Part shown: positions 1-12,923 of the stretch, piece after piece
Numbering within the stretch: the first letter of the stretch is position 1
Layout of the letters: the number at the start of each line of letters is the position of its first letter
From: Scleroderma bovista
Taxonomy: Eukaryota > Basidiomycota > Agaricomycetes > Boletales > Sclerodermataceae
Assembly (NCBI GenBank): GCA_037178675.1
Contig: JAYMGJ010000514.1
Coordinates: 1-64,000, forward strand
Reading direction: 5' to 3'
Length of the DNA: 64,000 bases
Made by a program: the position numbers and the translations under genes
The notes under the pieces: model-generated
What the model saw: only the letters and a program-made list of their open reading frames with translations
Told to the model about the DNA's origin: nothing
Database searches by the model: none

Positions 1-228
1 GGACATGAGAGAATATTGCTGATGACGATTGCCAGGCACAACAGATCTAGTCTATATCGTTTTTCCTTCCGAGTCGTCGGAACTAATATCTGCTCAGCTT
101 CCTTGTCTCCCTCGTGAATTATTCCCCCTCCCCCCCCTCCGTTCCTTCCCCCACAGCGCACAGCGCCGTGTCCCCCGACCAGAAGTACTCTATTACACTT
201 CAGAGGACACCTGTGCGCTAATTTAATC

Positions 229-2055
229 ATGTTTGGCCCTCCGTCGAGTATTTGGCTCGTTATCTTCACATTCCTTAGCTCTGTCTGCACGTATACGATC
301 GACGACAGCAATTACTCCGTTCTCAAGTTCTCTGAAAACCCTGCTGGACCTGTATGGGGCCCATTTGGGTCGGACACGGGCGAGCAGCTTTCGATCCGCC
401 TCCCCAATGGAACAATGATGGCCATCAACTCTGCACAGTGCTACGACGGAACATAGTAAGCCCGCCTTCGCTTAAACTTGTACCCTTCAGGACTAATGGT
501 TGTGTCTGATCGCAGTACTTGTAGGCCATAGTCTCTCAAGTTTGGTGTCTCAATATAACTCGCTTTCCCGATAGATGCTGCATGCTCGACGTCTGACAAT
601 TGTGCAGTACAATTCTCATTCACAGGTTTGTATTTACATAGTCTTCATGTTTCATGTCTCCAACTCGAAACGTCGGATTGTAGGCTCTGGGATCACGATT
701 TACGTGCTCCAAGCTGGCCCACAGGGCATGTCTGCATCACTCTCCATTGACTCTGGCAGCGCAACAACTGCAACACTGGCGGCACCCCCTTCACCTCAAT
801 ACAACATCCCACATGTTGTTCTCTTCAGTGTGCAGAATTTGGTTTCTGGTACACATACTGCCGTTATGACAGTCCTTGATTGGCAAGGTGGTTTCAGTGG
901 GATGATGCTAGATTATATAGATGTAAATGAAGCAGTTGTTGCTGGGTCGTCATCAGCCACCCCAAGCTCTACTCCTACGCCTACATCATCGCAGACATCC
1001 ACATCAGCATCGTCGCTGTCTCAAAGCTCCACCTCTCACTCTACTCAGAGTTCACTCTCTACTTTGTCTCCCTCGGTCGCATCTTCGTTTATCAATCAGA
1101 CATCACTGTCCAGTGCACCTACTGCCACGTCCAGCACAGCGTCTGGGGGCGGAAATGATCCGTCATCGCAGTTGCTTTCGAGTTCTAAGAAGTAAGCTCA
1201 GTCCACGCCATTAGTTTGGTATATGCATAAATACTAATCTCATGCAGGAACAACGTTGCCACGATAGCAGGAGGTGCGACGGCCGGGGCAGTCGGCTTAC
1301 TTGCATTGTGTGGATTGGCATTATTCTGCTTCCGCCGCCGGCGCTCGCGAGCCACCAGCGGTAATATTACACCACTTCTTGATGAGCGCCCAGCATCCAG
1401 ATTCCTGGGTGGATCAGTAGCGGACCCCTTCGCCAGGGACCCAACATTGACCTCTGACCTGTCTTTTTCAACCGTTGCGGCCACGGACATGGCCAGGTCA
1501 AGCCTCAGAGATGTCGAAGCCACTATCCCCAGTGGAGGCGGGCCCTCCTCTGGAAGGCTACCCTTATTAGCACAGGACAGCACGGGACAAGGCAGTGCCA
1601 TAGTTGTCGATCGAGAGCAAACACCAATGCGAACATTACCTACCATTCCTGTTTTGTCGACCACGCCTACCACTTGGCCCAACGAAAAAGCTAGTTCATC
1701 GCGCGATGCTGGCCAGGAGAGCGAACAGGGACAATCTGGGGACCTGCCAGTGTTAACGGACGAACAGGCTGATTTTGTCACCAGCCTTTATCAGAACAAT
1801 GTCCCCGTGGCTGTCGTGGCCCGCGTCCTTGAGCGCATGCTGGCCAATCCGAATCCACAAGGCGCTGACCCTAGCTCTGCAGTTGGAGCATATGACCCAG
1901 AGTTGCGCCCGTACATGGGTAATGGACAGCCTATTCCACCGGCGCCATATGCACGTAGGATGTTGTGGTTTGATGGCGGGGCAAGTCAATATGGCGATGG
2001 GGAAACGACGATTGGGACGGCACCGCCCAGTTATGACTATGCACGAGCACAATGA
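229..2055 (+). CDS. Single-pass membrane protein, Ser/Thr-rich stalk
   Basis: Five exons: 229-455, 516-520, 575-625, 684-1191 and 1248-2055, giving 1599 nt (532 aa). The protein starts with a hydrophobic signal peptide (residues 1-22). A presumed beta-rich extracellular domain follows, with the phrase FSFTGSGITIYVLQAG, as in Agaricomycete surface proteins. Next come a Ser/Thr/Pro-rich stalk, one transmembrane helix (GGATAGAVGLLALCGLALFC) capped by RRRR as stop-transfer, and a cytoplasmic tail. The tail ends with a conserved-looking segment (LTDEQADFVTSLYQNN). The frame requires a 5-nt microexon (516-520) between introns of 60 and 54 nt. The other introns are 58 and 56 nt. The architecture resembles cell-surface sensor-like proteins, but no ligand or pathway can be named. 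Confidence in the gene is high; its role is unknown. Confidence 0.8.
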
Positions 2056-2999
2056 TACATGTTTCGCTAGGAGCTTCTTGTTGTACTTGGTGAGAAGGCA
2101 TTTCCGAGTTCAATTGATAATCGAAACCACCTTAGACCAACCTCAGACTGGACAAAGTCTGTAAGATTGCACCTTAATTTCTTAGAATGAATGAAACTAT
2201 TTACCAGTCAAGCTCCCGTTTCTCCCAAATGTCGACGTGGCGTGAAGGGATAACCACAGTCTGGCAAGAAATGGTATCTTATGGATGTCCAATATTTCTT
2301 TCTGCGTCCCTTCATCAATGTCCAGGCTGATCGTCATAGCACACTGATCTGTCTGCCTTGGTTGCGAGTTGACTACGACTCGGAAGCGCCATCCTATTTT
2401 CCTCGACGCCCTGTCGTCGAGGATCCCCCGCTTTTTCTCTCGCAGTGTGTGTGTGCACCTAACTTCCAATTCAAAACCACCAATCTAGTGTTGGTCATTG
2501 TTGAGCGCTGAGCATGCGAACCAGTGACGCTGCAAAGCGTAGTTGCCCATATCATTACAACATCGTATGACCTGAAGCTAGGTTTAGCAAAGATGTTGTT
2601 TTGATAAGTCCCTCAGTGTAAGTCTTGTTCCGAAACAGAATGGATTGATATTCGCTTCTTGACACTCACAAGTCGGTGTACCCGAGAAACGTCAAATCCC
2701 TCACTTGACATAGTATGTTACTGTAAAGTAAAATACTAATAGCATGTGGCATCTAACGGCGATCATTCCACTTTTCACAAACACCTGGCCAGGACTGGCA
2801 TGTTCTTGACACCCTCGGGCGGTGAATCTTTCATCATACATTGTCCACAAGTTAACAGTGAGATTGTTGGCCTTTAAGTAACCTTTTGTTCAAAATATTG
2901 CTGACAATTGTGCTTGTGACAAAATGGTGATGCAATAATATGCATAATAAATACATTGGCAATAGAAAGCTGAAGAAACATAGTGATCAAAGCATGTCT
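2056..2999. other. Convergent intergenic region, no gene seen
   Basis: This 944-nt stretch lies between the 3' ends of the membrane-protein gene and the glutathione reductase gene. Short open frames exist but none shows recognisable motifs, splice pattern or composition of a gene. It should contain both 3' UTRs. Confidence 0.5.
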
Positions 3000-4806
3000 T
3001 TAGCGCATCGTAACGAGCTCTAAACAGACTCCAAGATTAGCAGTGATGCAAACAAAACGAGGTAACCTGACCCACCCTCAGCAGACGTTGGATGAATTGC
3101 GATTGTATCATCAAAGTCCTGCTTACGAGCTATCCAGTTCTCCATCAGCGAAGTGCTTTCGCAAGAATGCAGGTCAAATACCCACCTCCCATTTTCACAG
3201 CGACAGCAAAACCTTGCAAAGCTTCGTCACTGCCCTGCCCAAGCAGGTGCACGCCAACAATGCGCTCCTCTTCGCCGACGACGATCAGTTTGAAAACCGT
3301 TGGTTCCTTATGTGCCTCCTCAATCTGTGAGAAATAGAGCGAGCGGAACGCCGATTTGTCTATTCAAAATTAACCTAGTGTATGCGACAAAATGAGATCG
3401 ACAACGTACATATTTTTACGTCTTTGCCATATAGTTGGATGGCTTCTGCTTCTGTGAGACCAACGGTACCAATTGGGGGATGCCTGTCTTGTTCAATACG
3501 GAGGTCTAGATATGGCAAATAAGCCTGTACTCACGAGAAAACGACGGTAGGGATATTCTCATATGAGATCTTGTCGTGTTTGAACTTCTCTGGGCCGAAA
3601 AGTCTATTCGAGAGGCGCCTACCAGCTGCGATGGCGACAGGGGTAAGTAAGGCTTTGCCTTGCACGTCACCAATGGCATAGATGCCCTTCACGGTGGAGT
3701 TTTGGTACTCGTCGACGATGATATCCCCCCTCTTGTCGACTTCAATCCCCAAATCTTCCAGTCCAAGGTCATCTGTGTTAGCATGCCGACCAATAGCCCA
3801 GATAAGGCAGTCGACTTCAATGGCACCCTCCTTGTCAGTGAAAACAGTTAGACGTTTTCCCTTTTCTCCCTCCACCCTGACGACGTTTGAATGTTTGTGA
3901 ATCTTGATTCCAGTGTGTTCCATCCAAGGAGTCAAGGTTTCCTGCATCGTGATGTCAAAACTGCGCAAGACCTTGTCGTGACGGATAATAAGATGCGTCT
4001 CAGAACCGAGGGAATTCAACACTCCGGCGAGTTCGACGGCGATGTATCCGGCGCCGACGATCGCAACACGCTTTGGCTGGTCCTCAAGCGCAAAAAAACC
4101 ATCTGAGTCAATTCCAAGACTCGCGCCGGGTATTTTCTCCTCGGCCGGAATGGTCGGACGTCCACCAACAGCGACGGTGATATGGTCCGCATGCAAAGTA
4201 TACTTTTGACCATCGGGTCTTGTTACCTCAACTGAGTCCGGAGAAGTGAGGCGCGCAAAGCCCTCGTGATGCTCAACATTCTCCCTATCGAGGTTGTTCT
4301 CGTAAATCCTATTTAGTTTCCGGATGTATGCGTCGCGCTGTGGTTTAAAGGTGGCCCAGATAAATTTGGGATTGGGCACGTTGGTGAAGTGGTATCCATC
4401 GGAAGCGTGCTGGAGCCTATCTGCCAAGTCGGCGGCATGCCACATGATCTATGTGGACAAGGTGCTTCAATTCAGTGGGGCGACAAAACACAAGGGAGTT
4501 TATTCACCTTCTTGGGCACGCATCCTGTAATCCATCGGCCATGTTACGGTCATCAAAAGAATCAACGAAATAAGAAGCGTGAGACACACGTACCGACATT
4601 AACGCAAGTACCACCCAGATTGGGAGTCGCTTCGATGAGTGCGACCTTCTTGCCATACGAAGCTGCGCGACGCTGAGGCAGTTTTCAGTTGCAGTTTTTC
4701 AATCGAGTCACAATTTGCTACATACCGAAGACGCAACACCTCCACTCCCTCCACCTATGCAGATATAATCATATCGGTCAACTGTCGGGCCTTTGATGGG
4801 TGCCAT
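3000..4806 (-). CDS. GLR1: Glutathione reductase (NADPH)
   Basis: Reduces glutathione disulfide to GSH with NADPH and FAD, in cytosol and possibly mitochondria. Eight exons (4726-4806, 4594-4672, 4508-4524, 3535-4448, 3410-3483, 3186-3359, 3076-3129, 3000-3019) give 1413 nt, 470 aa, the normal family length. Visible features are the FAD-binding GGGSGG near residue 19, redox-active Cys50/Cys55 (GGTCVNVGCVPKK), the NADPH-domain motif GAGYIAVELAG, the second FAD motif YAIGDV, and the C-terminal catalytic His459-Glu464 pair (HPTSAEE). The 17-nt third exon carries the second redox Cys. Introns are 50-69 nt. I chose the ATG at 4806 because MAPI leads directly into the Rossmann fold. The frame stays open upstream for about 20 codons to an AG, but without an ATG, so a spliced or non-AUG mitochondrial leader cannot be excluded. 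Confidence 0.95.
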
Positions 4807-5038
4807 ATTGGAGGTTGTCGTCGATATTAAAGATTTAGAAGTCTGATCGAGTCGACCAGCAGCATGCTATGGTAGATAAAACAAATGACATTCGAGATAC
4901 GGAGCATACCTGATGCAATCTAAATGGTACGCGTCCAGCGCAAAGAGGTGACGTAACTTTGCTTACGGACGAGGAGGCAAGTCTGAGAGCCAGTTCTGCG
5001 GAATGAGATCGAGCTACTTATGAGCTCGAAGGGGGTTG

Positions 5039-5113
5039 TTATATATGGTTTTCTTGTTTCACTTTGTGGCAGCGCGCCAGCTGTGGATTACTGAAACCCA
5101 TGCGCATCACGTG
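5039..5113 (-). promoter_or_regulatory. Likely promoter of glutathione reductase
   Basis: On the minus strand a TATATAA lies at 5045-5039, about 235 nt upstream of the ATG. A palindromic CACGTG (5108-5113) lies a further 65 nt upstream. Such E-box/CRE-like motifs bind bZIP or bHLH factors in fungi. The assignment rests on position and motif only. Confidence 0.4.
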
Positions 5114-8100
5114 ATGGCATCACGAGATGGCGTCATCTTACAAATCCTGACTAAGCTGAGTCTATAACGCCCACTGCCCAAGATAACTCGAACGGTATGT
5201 CCTCGAACATAGCTTCCAGTGAAGGACGCGGCACGTGTCTTCAACTTCGCATTGCATACACAGTGACCAGCGCGCTCCGTTTAGCGCTCGAGACGGGTAG
5301 TCATGTAGTGAACCGGGATTGATTTGCTAAGTACAAGCAGTCGAGGGAAGTTAATGGACATTCCTTCTATAGGACTCCTCTAATAGGGCCAGCGCTTCCG
5401 CCCAAGACAATGATTGGTTGAGGATGGTGCCTGGAATAACATGATTTTCGCAGACACCAGCAGCCCTGCTGAGAGAACCGGAAGCTTCAAGATAACCTGC
5501 AAGGACCATATGCTAGGGGTGTTCGGGAAAGGGATGCGAGAGCCAGGAGAGAATATGGTACATAAAGTGGTACAGTGTTGGTCATTCATTGGCCTTTCTC
5601 TCCCAGAACGACACTGGTTAGTGGTCCCGCGGGTGTGACAGAGTTTTGATTTCTGAGGAGTTCTTATCTTCTCCTTTTAACCACAGAGGTTGGGGACACC
5701 ACCCCAAATTATTTTGTTCTAAAGCTTTTGGTCTCATACATTTCTTTCTTACAGTGGACCGAGCAGACGATACCAAACCTCTTCACAAGTCTCAGCTCGC
5801 CGCTTTTTATGTGCTCGAAACATCGCATATAATATCCGTTACCGTGAACAACGCTAAAGATTTCTCTTTAACTGTTGATTCTCTGCAGTTCAACCACTTG
5901 CATTCTGGGGTCACAAGACTGCGTGGTGCGCACCCGTCGCCCCGCGGCCATTCCCCGAAACTCAGGGAAGGCGTTGTCAACTCTAAGTCTTATCGGTTCT
6001 GTGTTGCCATCTCACCTCACCTCACCTTCGTAATTTGTGCAGAATAGGCATCCTTATTCGCACACTCCGGCCACCCCTTCCCAGGTCTTAAACAGACATT
6101 GCCATGGTTAACTTAATCCGAGATTCAGGTACATTCATTTTGGCGTTCACCTTCCAAACCTACCCCTATGGAACGGTGTCGCGGGTCCCCCAACTCACGG
6201 AACATCAGCCTGCAAAGGCTTGCGTGCCCATAATTCAGTGCACATATGGTAAGCTGGTGCTGGGCACGTCCTCAACTGTTCCTGCGGGCGCGGCTCTGGT
6301 GTTCATGTCACGTTATACGTACCCCGTTAAACCGACAACTGCGGGTCTTGCATCCTGTTGCACTGGATGGGTGAAAGGATACGTTGTGCAGAAGTTACTG
6401 GCCCTGTGCCTTGGCGTGCTCAAATACTTGATCCTTTCAAGTCCTCGGAGCCCCACGGTGAGAGTAGTGTCATGTTTTCCCGATGATCTTCCTTGCAGTT
6501 GACTCAGCTGGAGGGAGAGCGTAACGTGTCGCTGCGTTGAACGATTATTTCAAATCAACATCGTCACAAACCTCAAGGCCTCAAGTCCGATTCCTGCACC
6601 GCACCGTTTCAGATGTTGGAGCCATAGTTGGCATTAGCTGCTATCAGCTGCCACTTCCTTTTTGAGTACCGGAGTGTTTTGAGACTGACACAGCCTATCA
6701 TTATGCCCTTGCAATGCAGCCTTGGCAGTTCCAGATACGGTTATGTTCTCAACGCCAAGACCTGTCTTCCATTCTCGCCGCCGTCTTCTTTCTGGAATTC
6801 TGACAATCACTATCCCCGAACCACTTTGGTCCCTTGGTCGATGGCGCATATTAATCCAGAGTGAGGCCCATAATCATTGTCAAGGGGCCATTTAATAAGT
6901 AGCCTGAAGTCTCGTGATGGGTATTATATATTGCAGAACCAGGAGCAAGGTGATATGCAACCTTTTTAACAACGTGGCTTCATTTCTGAATGCCAAGCAT
7001 TCCATGGCAGGTTCAGTTCGTCTTTTATGATCTGATTGGCGTGCCTATCTTTGTGCGCGCTTTGCTGATATGGTCACCAATCTCTTAGACTTGTTTGTTT
7101 TCAGCCTGGTCAGAAGACAAGCGCTTGGTTATCTTAGGAGCTAGTCTTGTGATGCCCGACTTGACATGTCCTTACTCTTTATTCAGGCTTTCAGCAGCAG
7201 GAAGCACGTGATTGTGATTGGTGACTGTTAGTAACAACGTTCACCGCACTGAACTGCAAAGATATGCCAATTTGTCAAACCATGCCAAAGCGATGCCTCG
7301 TGTAGTAAAGTGAGTCACGGTTGAATTAAAGAAGTATTGGCAACTGATTATCATCACTGCTGCTGTAGATTCTTGAATGACAAATAACGAGGTGACAGAG
7401 GGATCAGTCTGTTAGAAGCCAGCTCAGAGCCTTGAGGCGTATCTTAGTGGCGCAATCCATGGTGAGCGTTGTGCGTATTGCGTGCATCGTGTGCGGTGAA
7501 CATGACAGAGTATTCCTAGTGGCGCAGACGCACGGCTTGATCGTGCAACGGTCATTACCACTTCGTTCGCCGTGCACTACACACTATGCGATGCACGCAC
7601 TGATCCATATGAGTCCCTAGACGACCAACCCCTAACCATCTAAGTGGCTGCACGTCTGTCCGGAACTTGCCGCGGCTTCGAGAAGGCTTTATGGTGACCA
7701 CAGCAACTTTTGGAGTTTGAAAAAGATAAACACAGGTCCGGAGACCCTTCAGGGAAATCGGTAACCGAGAATGTGCAGTTTGTTGCGCAGGTGCCACTGG
7801 AAACCGCCTCTCTCAGGTTCCCGTCTGCCCAGCGATTTCGACGTTGGTCACTAGAGAGTTGGTATTTGTGATTAAGAACAGGATATGTATCTTGTATTCC
7901 CGGATCTAAGGGGACGAATATATTATGTTCCCCACCCTTCAGACCGTACTTGGTAAAGAAGCAGCGTTGTGCATCAACATGCTAATATGTAATCTGTTCT
8001 TCTCGTTGACCTGCTCCTTCCTCATGCTTTCGCGGATATTCAAGATTGCCGTTTTCTCTCACAGGCCCGACTTCCCAACCACACGCACGCTGTGACTGAG

Positions 8101-9602
8101 TGGGAACACCCAATGCTACTTTCCTGTCATACTGCATTCAATCCCCTTGCCCTGAACCCACACCCCCTGGACACTCCCGTTGAACACTTGTCGCCACTTC
8201 CACCATGTTCACCCCCGTCTCCCACGACCTCCCTCGTCCGAAGCACAAACCTCGCACCTCCAGATCGTGACGATGACGCGCCAAGCACTGCAGTGCGATC
8301 ACCTAATAGAGACGTTTATCTGGACACCGCCACATGGACCATATCGCGGATGCAATGACGATGACGGACACCCTGCCACTACCACCGGCATACGAAACCG
8401 ACGCAAAAACAAAGTACAACGTACCCCGCATCCGAGGTTCAAATCAAAAAAATTGGATCTCCGGGAACAAAGAGCGAAAATTCGAAACGAACGATTGACA
8501 TGCGCTCGGGGGCGACGAATCGAATCGAACGCGAACGATCGTAGCGAACGGCTTATATACCTCATCCACCACCACCACTAGGATCTTCCCACTCACTACT
8601 AACTAGGTCCATTGCGGTACATCATGCAGTGTACTTTGATGAGATGATCTCGGGTCAGCGGATCGTGAGTTGTCGTCCTCATCAATCGTTTCATGTCCCC
8701 ATCTTGGAGTCCTCTGTGTCCATATGGCCGTCGCGTGCGCCTACGAGGGTAGCTTTCTTCCCCCAGGATGTTGTTCGTGGGCATTTGGATCCCGAGAAGC
8801 GTTCACTTCAACCCGGGTGCGACAGATCAATGAAGGGGTGGCTGCGGATTCGACGGAGGAAAATGGCGAAAGTGGGTGTCATTGATTATTATTATTTTGC
8901 CACGCCCTCTAACTCCAAGCCATATCTAATCACAGCCATAACTTATAAGATATGGGGTCATGCTCCACTATGTACTAACACAACGCCGCGGCTCGGACGC
9001 ACGCAAAACCCACGCAAGCCACTCCTCACTGCCTCACGGGAACTTCGAGAAGCCAAGGTATCGCGCGCATTGCCCAAACGTCGAACTTTCGTCGAGAATT
9101 TAGGGGAGTGGCTGCTACTGTAACTGCGGGGGGAAGACGCTATTGAACGGCTTTTATCCCTCAGGCCCAGTGAGAAATGGACATATGCGTAGTCATGGAC
9201 ACGTATGTATACCTATGGCATAGACGGGCATACACTCGCGTACAAAATGGGTTGCCTCATAAGTGTTTTGAATACATGTTTGATACCCAAAATTACTTGG
9301 ATGTATGCCTTGCTATTCTGTAGGATTTCCATATATCTACATACGACAGAGTGTCCTTTGAATTGCTCGTCCGGTTCTTATGCCAATTCATTCCAGATTA
9401 TACAAAACTTATGCTTTGTGTGATTGTAGCGCGGTATGCCTACATATGCACAAATAGACATTATGATTGATATTGCCCACCCACCCACCTCGCGCCACCA
9501 CCACCGCCTGCTAGCCTACAATCCCGCTCCCTCCACTGATAGACACGATCCCAGACGTTCGAACAACGATCCTATGCCTCTTGGAACGACACGATGAAGC
9601 AC
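5114..9602. other. 4.5-kb gene-poor region
   Basis: I see no convincing gene here. Open frames of 130-165 codons occur (6104-6502 and 8629-9123, plus strand), but they lack family motifs, splice structure or consistent composition. No tRNA-like A/B box pair, terminal repeat or target duplication was found. The region separates the glutathione reductase promoter from the 3' end of the next gene. Confidence 0.4.
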
Positions 9603-11944
9603 CTAATGCATAGGCAGGCCCGAAAACTTCGCAACGACGTCCGCTGTCCCGTTGATCCATACGCCAGTAGCGACCTAGAAATTTGTTAGGAAGACAATAG
9701 TTTAGCGGATAAAACTCACCAGGTTCTTTGTTTCCTCCTTGTATTTCTGTGTCCGATTACTAGTTAAGAACGAGCCAAGGAAATAACTTAATATACGTAC
9801 TCCTTTTGCCTCTGCAGACAATGCCTCGAAATACATGTTGAATTCTTCAAGCGAACCGCCAATTTGGCGTTGATAACGATGCATACAAAGCGTCCTGATA
9901 GAGTAGACCAGTTAGCAAGTTTCTGTGTTGATTGTGGCACTTACCTCGCGCTCTTGTTTGATGGTGGACGCCATGCCTTCTTCTTCTCGGGTCCGTTGGG
10001 TGCCGTCTGTGTGGGTGGTCCAGCTGGTGTCTCTGCTGGTGACCTTGAAGATTGTCCAGGTACTGCCTGTGCCGCTGATTGCGATGCGCTCGCATTCACT
10101 AGAGTGGTGTTATCAATGGACTCATTGATCTCACACACTCGCCTGTGTGGTCTAAAGGTGCTCCAGTGTTCGCTTGATCAATTTGAGACGGTTCCTTAAA
10201 GCAATTGTCTTCAACGGTGCTTGGAGTTGTGGTACTCGAGATCGCGGCATCAACAGGAGGCTTCGTGCGCATGGAAAGCCTGCAACTCAAAGGTTAGAAG
10301 GTGGCGTATAAAGGTACATTTACTCACAGTGGGTTCCTGACCACAGGAGGAGCGACGGGAGCCACCATGTTACCGCTTTCAACTACATCCGACCCAGCGA
10401 CATCAGGCACGGTAGACCTACAACACCAAAGTCAGTAAGTGAATGTGAACACATGTTGACTCACGATGGGTTCTTGATGTTGTCGTTAGAGATGGCGGCC
10501 CCTTTGACCGAGTTTGATGAGGCATTGGACATAGTAGACTCGGCTAGAAACAAGATCATTAGTATTGTAATTATTCCTTACATATCTTCTCGCCTGGTGC
10601 GCGAGCGTCAGCGTCAGCGCCAGTGCACATATCGCCCACCGTGCCAGAGAAGTCATAAATCTGTCCGAAGTCGTCAGCCTCAGGAGGGGCGTAATGTAAT
10701 GAAGGGATAGATGGCGTATGTGTCCCAGATACGGATTGGATGCTGGAAGAGCTTGCAGAGGAGGCGCTGATTGATGTGGGTATTTGAGTGTTGGAGTCAT
10801 TGATGTTGCTGTTGCCGTCATCTGGAGATGGCGAGGGACTGAGGCGTGCACGTTTGGACTTCGGCAAGTCTACAGAATCGACGCTTTCCTTCTTCACCTT
10901 GCGCTTACCAGAACCGGACACCTTATCATCTGCCCTGTTAGTAAACCAAGTCTGCTTGAAAGAGCCATAATTCTTTTTGCCGAGCATATCACTCTTCCAC
11001 AAGTCTTCGCCCAAGTTGAGCTCCGGGCATGCTCTTGTGACCTCATCACGGAAGTTCCACTTGGCACTGGCAGACATTGATGTCCACGTAGTATCCGAGT
11101 CAATAAACTTGCGCTTGCGAAGTTCGTGCCAGAGATCTCGTGCGGTCTGAAGGATATCGCCTATCCGCTTACTAGGAAGAGGTTTGCCGTCGTCATCTTC
11201 CAGGAACGACGTGTATTGGCTGGATTGTTGCCCTTCTGCAGTTGTTGCTCGCCAGGTCTTCCACTCTGTCTCCGTCCAAAAGCGAACCTTGAGATAGTTG
11301 GCGCGGTCAAGCTGAGGAGGGGGATTCCTCTTCAAGAGAGAGCCGGTGACATCCATGGGCAAAGGGTGTAGTGCAACACCAATTGGACCATCCGCTGCAG
11401 AAACGACAGAGTCGGATTTCTGTACTGCTAGCTGTGAAACAAGGGTATTATATGCATTTCTATGATAGAAGTAGTGTCAGTAACCTAAATGACCGCGATC
11501 AACTTACTGAATAGCAGAGCGTTCTGCTCTGAGCGAGGTATTTTCAACTTGGAGCTTGTTGACAGTATCTTGAAGGTACTGAATACGTTGTATATGCTGC
11601 ATATATGCGCAGGAAATCAGCGGGTTGCAACGCAAATGGACCAAAGACTTACCGATTGTTCTGGAATGTTTTGGCCGAAATTATTGTTGTGCATCTGTGG
11701 GAGAGGTGATAAGATCAACATGGAAGTGTGCGTAAACACTTCCATTGTATTGTTGCTCTTGTATTATCTGCGAATTACCGCCCCAGGCTGGGATAGGGGG
11801 CGTAGGCACAGGAAATTGTGCATTGCCACCTCCATAGAAATTACCAGCAGGACTGTTGTAAGAGTCTGAGGTATTGTTGGAGTTATAGTTGGAGGGATTC
11901 TGGACATCTGGAAGAGGCGAGAAGGAGAGGGGACCAGACGACAT
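9603..11944 (-). CDS. Unknown nuclear protein with coiled coil, 11 exons
   Basis: Exons 11738-11944, 11653-11694, 11508-11596, 10582-11459, 10465-10543, 10328-10417, 10137-10279, 9945-10098, 9801-9894, 9720-9746 and 9603-9674 sum to 1875 nt, 624 aa, with no lesion. The N-terminus is rich in Ser/Asn/Pro. It is followed by a leucine-zipper-like coiled coil (QDTVNKLQVENTSLRAERSA). Then comes an aromatic-rich conserved-looking block containing KVRFWTETEWKTW and ending near SFKQTWFTNRADD. Basic clusters KRKVKKE and KSKRARL are probable nuclear localisation signals. A long Ser/Thr/Pro low-complexity C-terminal half ends in a short structured segment. I recall similar proteins as expanded families in mushrooms, but know no function. 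DNA binding is only an inference from the zipper and NLS. Confidence 0.75.
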
Positions 11945-12045
11945 GGTGGAGAAGGGTAAGATGATGTTTGTCACTGTTTGTTGCTTGAGCCCGCAATTTC
12001 TCTAAGTCCCAAACAAGGCCGCATACTACATACTTCGACGCGACC
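11945..12045. promoter_or_regulatory. Compact bidirectional promoter
   Basis: Only 101 bp separate the start codons of the divergent genes at 11944 (minus) and 12046 (plus). Both promoters and both 5' UTRs must share this space or overlap the genes, which suggests co-regulation. No clear TATA box is visible. Confidence 0.5.
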
Positions 12046-12816
12046 ATGTCCGACGCAACAAACACCACCGTCAAAGTAATCGAAAACGTCATCATACTCG
12101 AGGTGGAGAACATCCTGAAAGGTTGGCCTACGTACGTTATCAAATTTACACCAGAAAGCACGCATCCCCACGTACGTATTTCTACACATATTGCTACTCA
12201 TCATCTCATGCTAGCGTTACAGAAAATCATTCTGCGTTTGCAGAAACCATCCAATTGTATCACCCTTGGACCAGAAGATGATGACAGCGAGTTTGTCTCG
12301 CGTCCAAGCGAGTATGGTAAGTCTCATCGCACATATATGCGCCTCTTTTTGAGTCTAGATCCAGAAGTCTTAATGCAAAACTGTGACGCGAATATCATGG
12401 TGTCCGAGCCACGGTAAGCTTCATTCTAGCTATGTTCCACAACTAATCTTCATAGATCCAATGGCCTGACTCGGCCATATGAAAGTGAGTCAGAGGAATC
12501 CTCTGATGACGGAGACGACGAGACGTCTCCCGGCGAAAACCCCCCCCCAATCACCATCACTGCGACTCCAGTCCATTTCGCTGGCCTTCCAAAGGAACAG
12601 CCTCTCCCTGTCAAGCGCAAGATTTTCGACGAATCTTGGCCCCCCCACCGACCAGTGCGACCAGCCGCCTATCGCAAGATCTCCGCAACAAGTTCAATCG
12701 CTTCATATGTCGGGTTCAAGACATTTCCAGCAGCGCTGAAGGCCGTTACTGATGGTACCGATAGTGGTCTGGGCGAGGAGAAGGTTCACAGGGACGAAGC
12801 TGTGGAAAAGAAGTAG
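12046..12816 (+). CDS. Small acidic protein of unknown function
   Basis: Four exons: 12046-12171, 12223-12316, 12359-12413 and 12456-12816, giving 636 nt (211 aa). The introns after the first are 42 nt each. The acceptor of intron 1 is ambiguous (12222, or in frame at 12243). The N-terminal part (ENVIILEVENILKGWPTYVI) looks like a folded domain. The C-terminal half has an acidic Ser-rich stretch, a proline run (ENPPPITITATPVHFAGLP) and a basic KRKIFDESWPPHRPVRPAAY segment. I do not recognise a family with a known function. It diverges from the coiled-coil gene, so the two may be co-expressed. A clean reading frame across three introns supports a functional gene. Confidence 0.65.
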
Positions 12817-12923
12817 AGTATTTCTGGTTTGTGTCTCATGGACTCAGTGCATTAATGTTGTGTGTACCACCACTGTTTGCAAAGGAATTGTCTGTATTGA
12901 GTGTAATAGTGATGATAAAAGTG

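Noticed and set aside
5646..6502. Plus-strand open frames of about 130 codons at 5646-6047 and 6104-6502
   Set aside because: No family motif, no splice support and composition like the surrounding intergenic DNA.
8430..8450. GAGGTTCAAATC as a tRNA B box
   Set aside because: No matching A box or cloverleaf could be built around it.
8629..9123. 164-codon open frame
   Set aside because: Ends without any recognisable domain; residue pattern looks random and overlapping frames are equally open.
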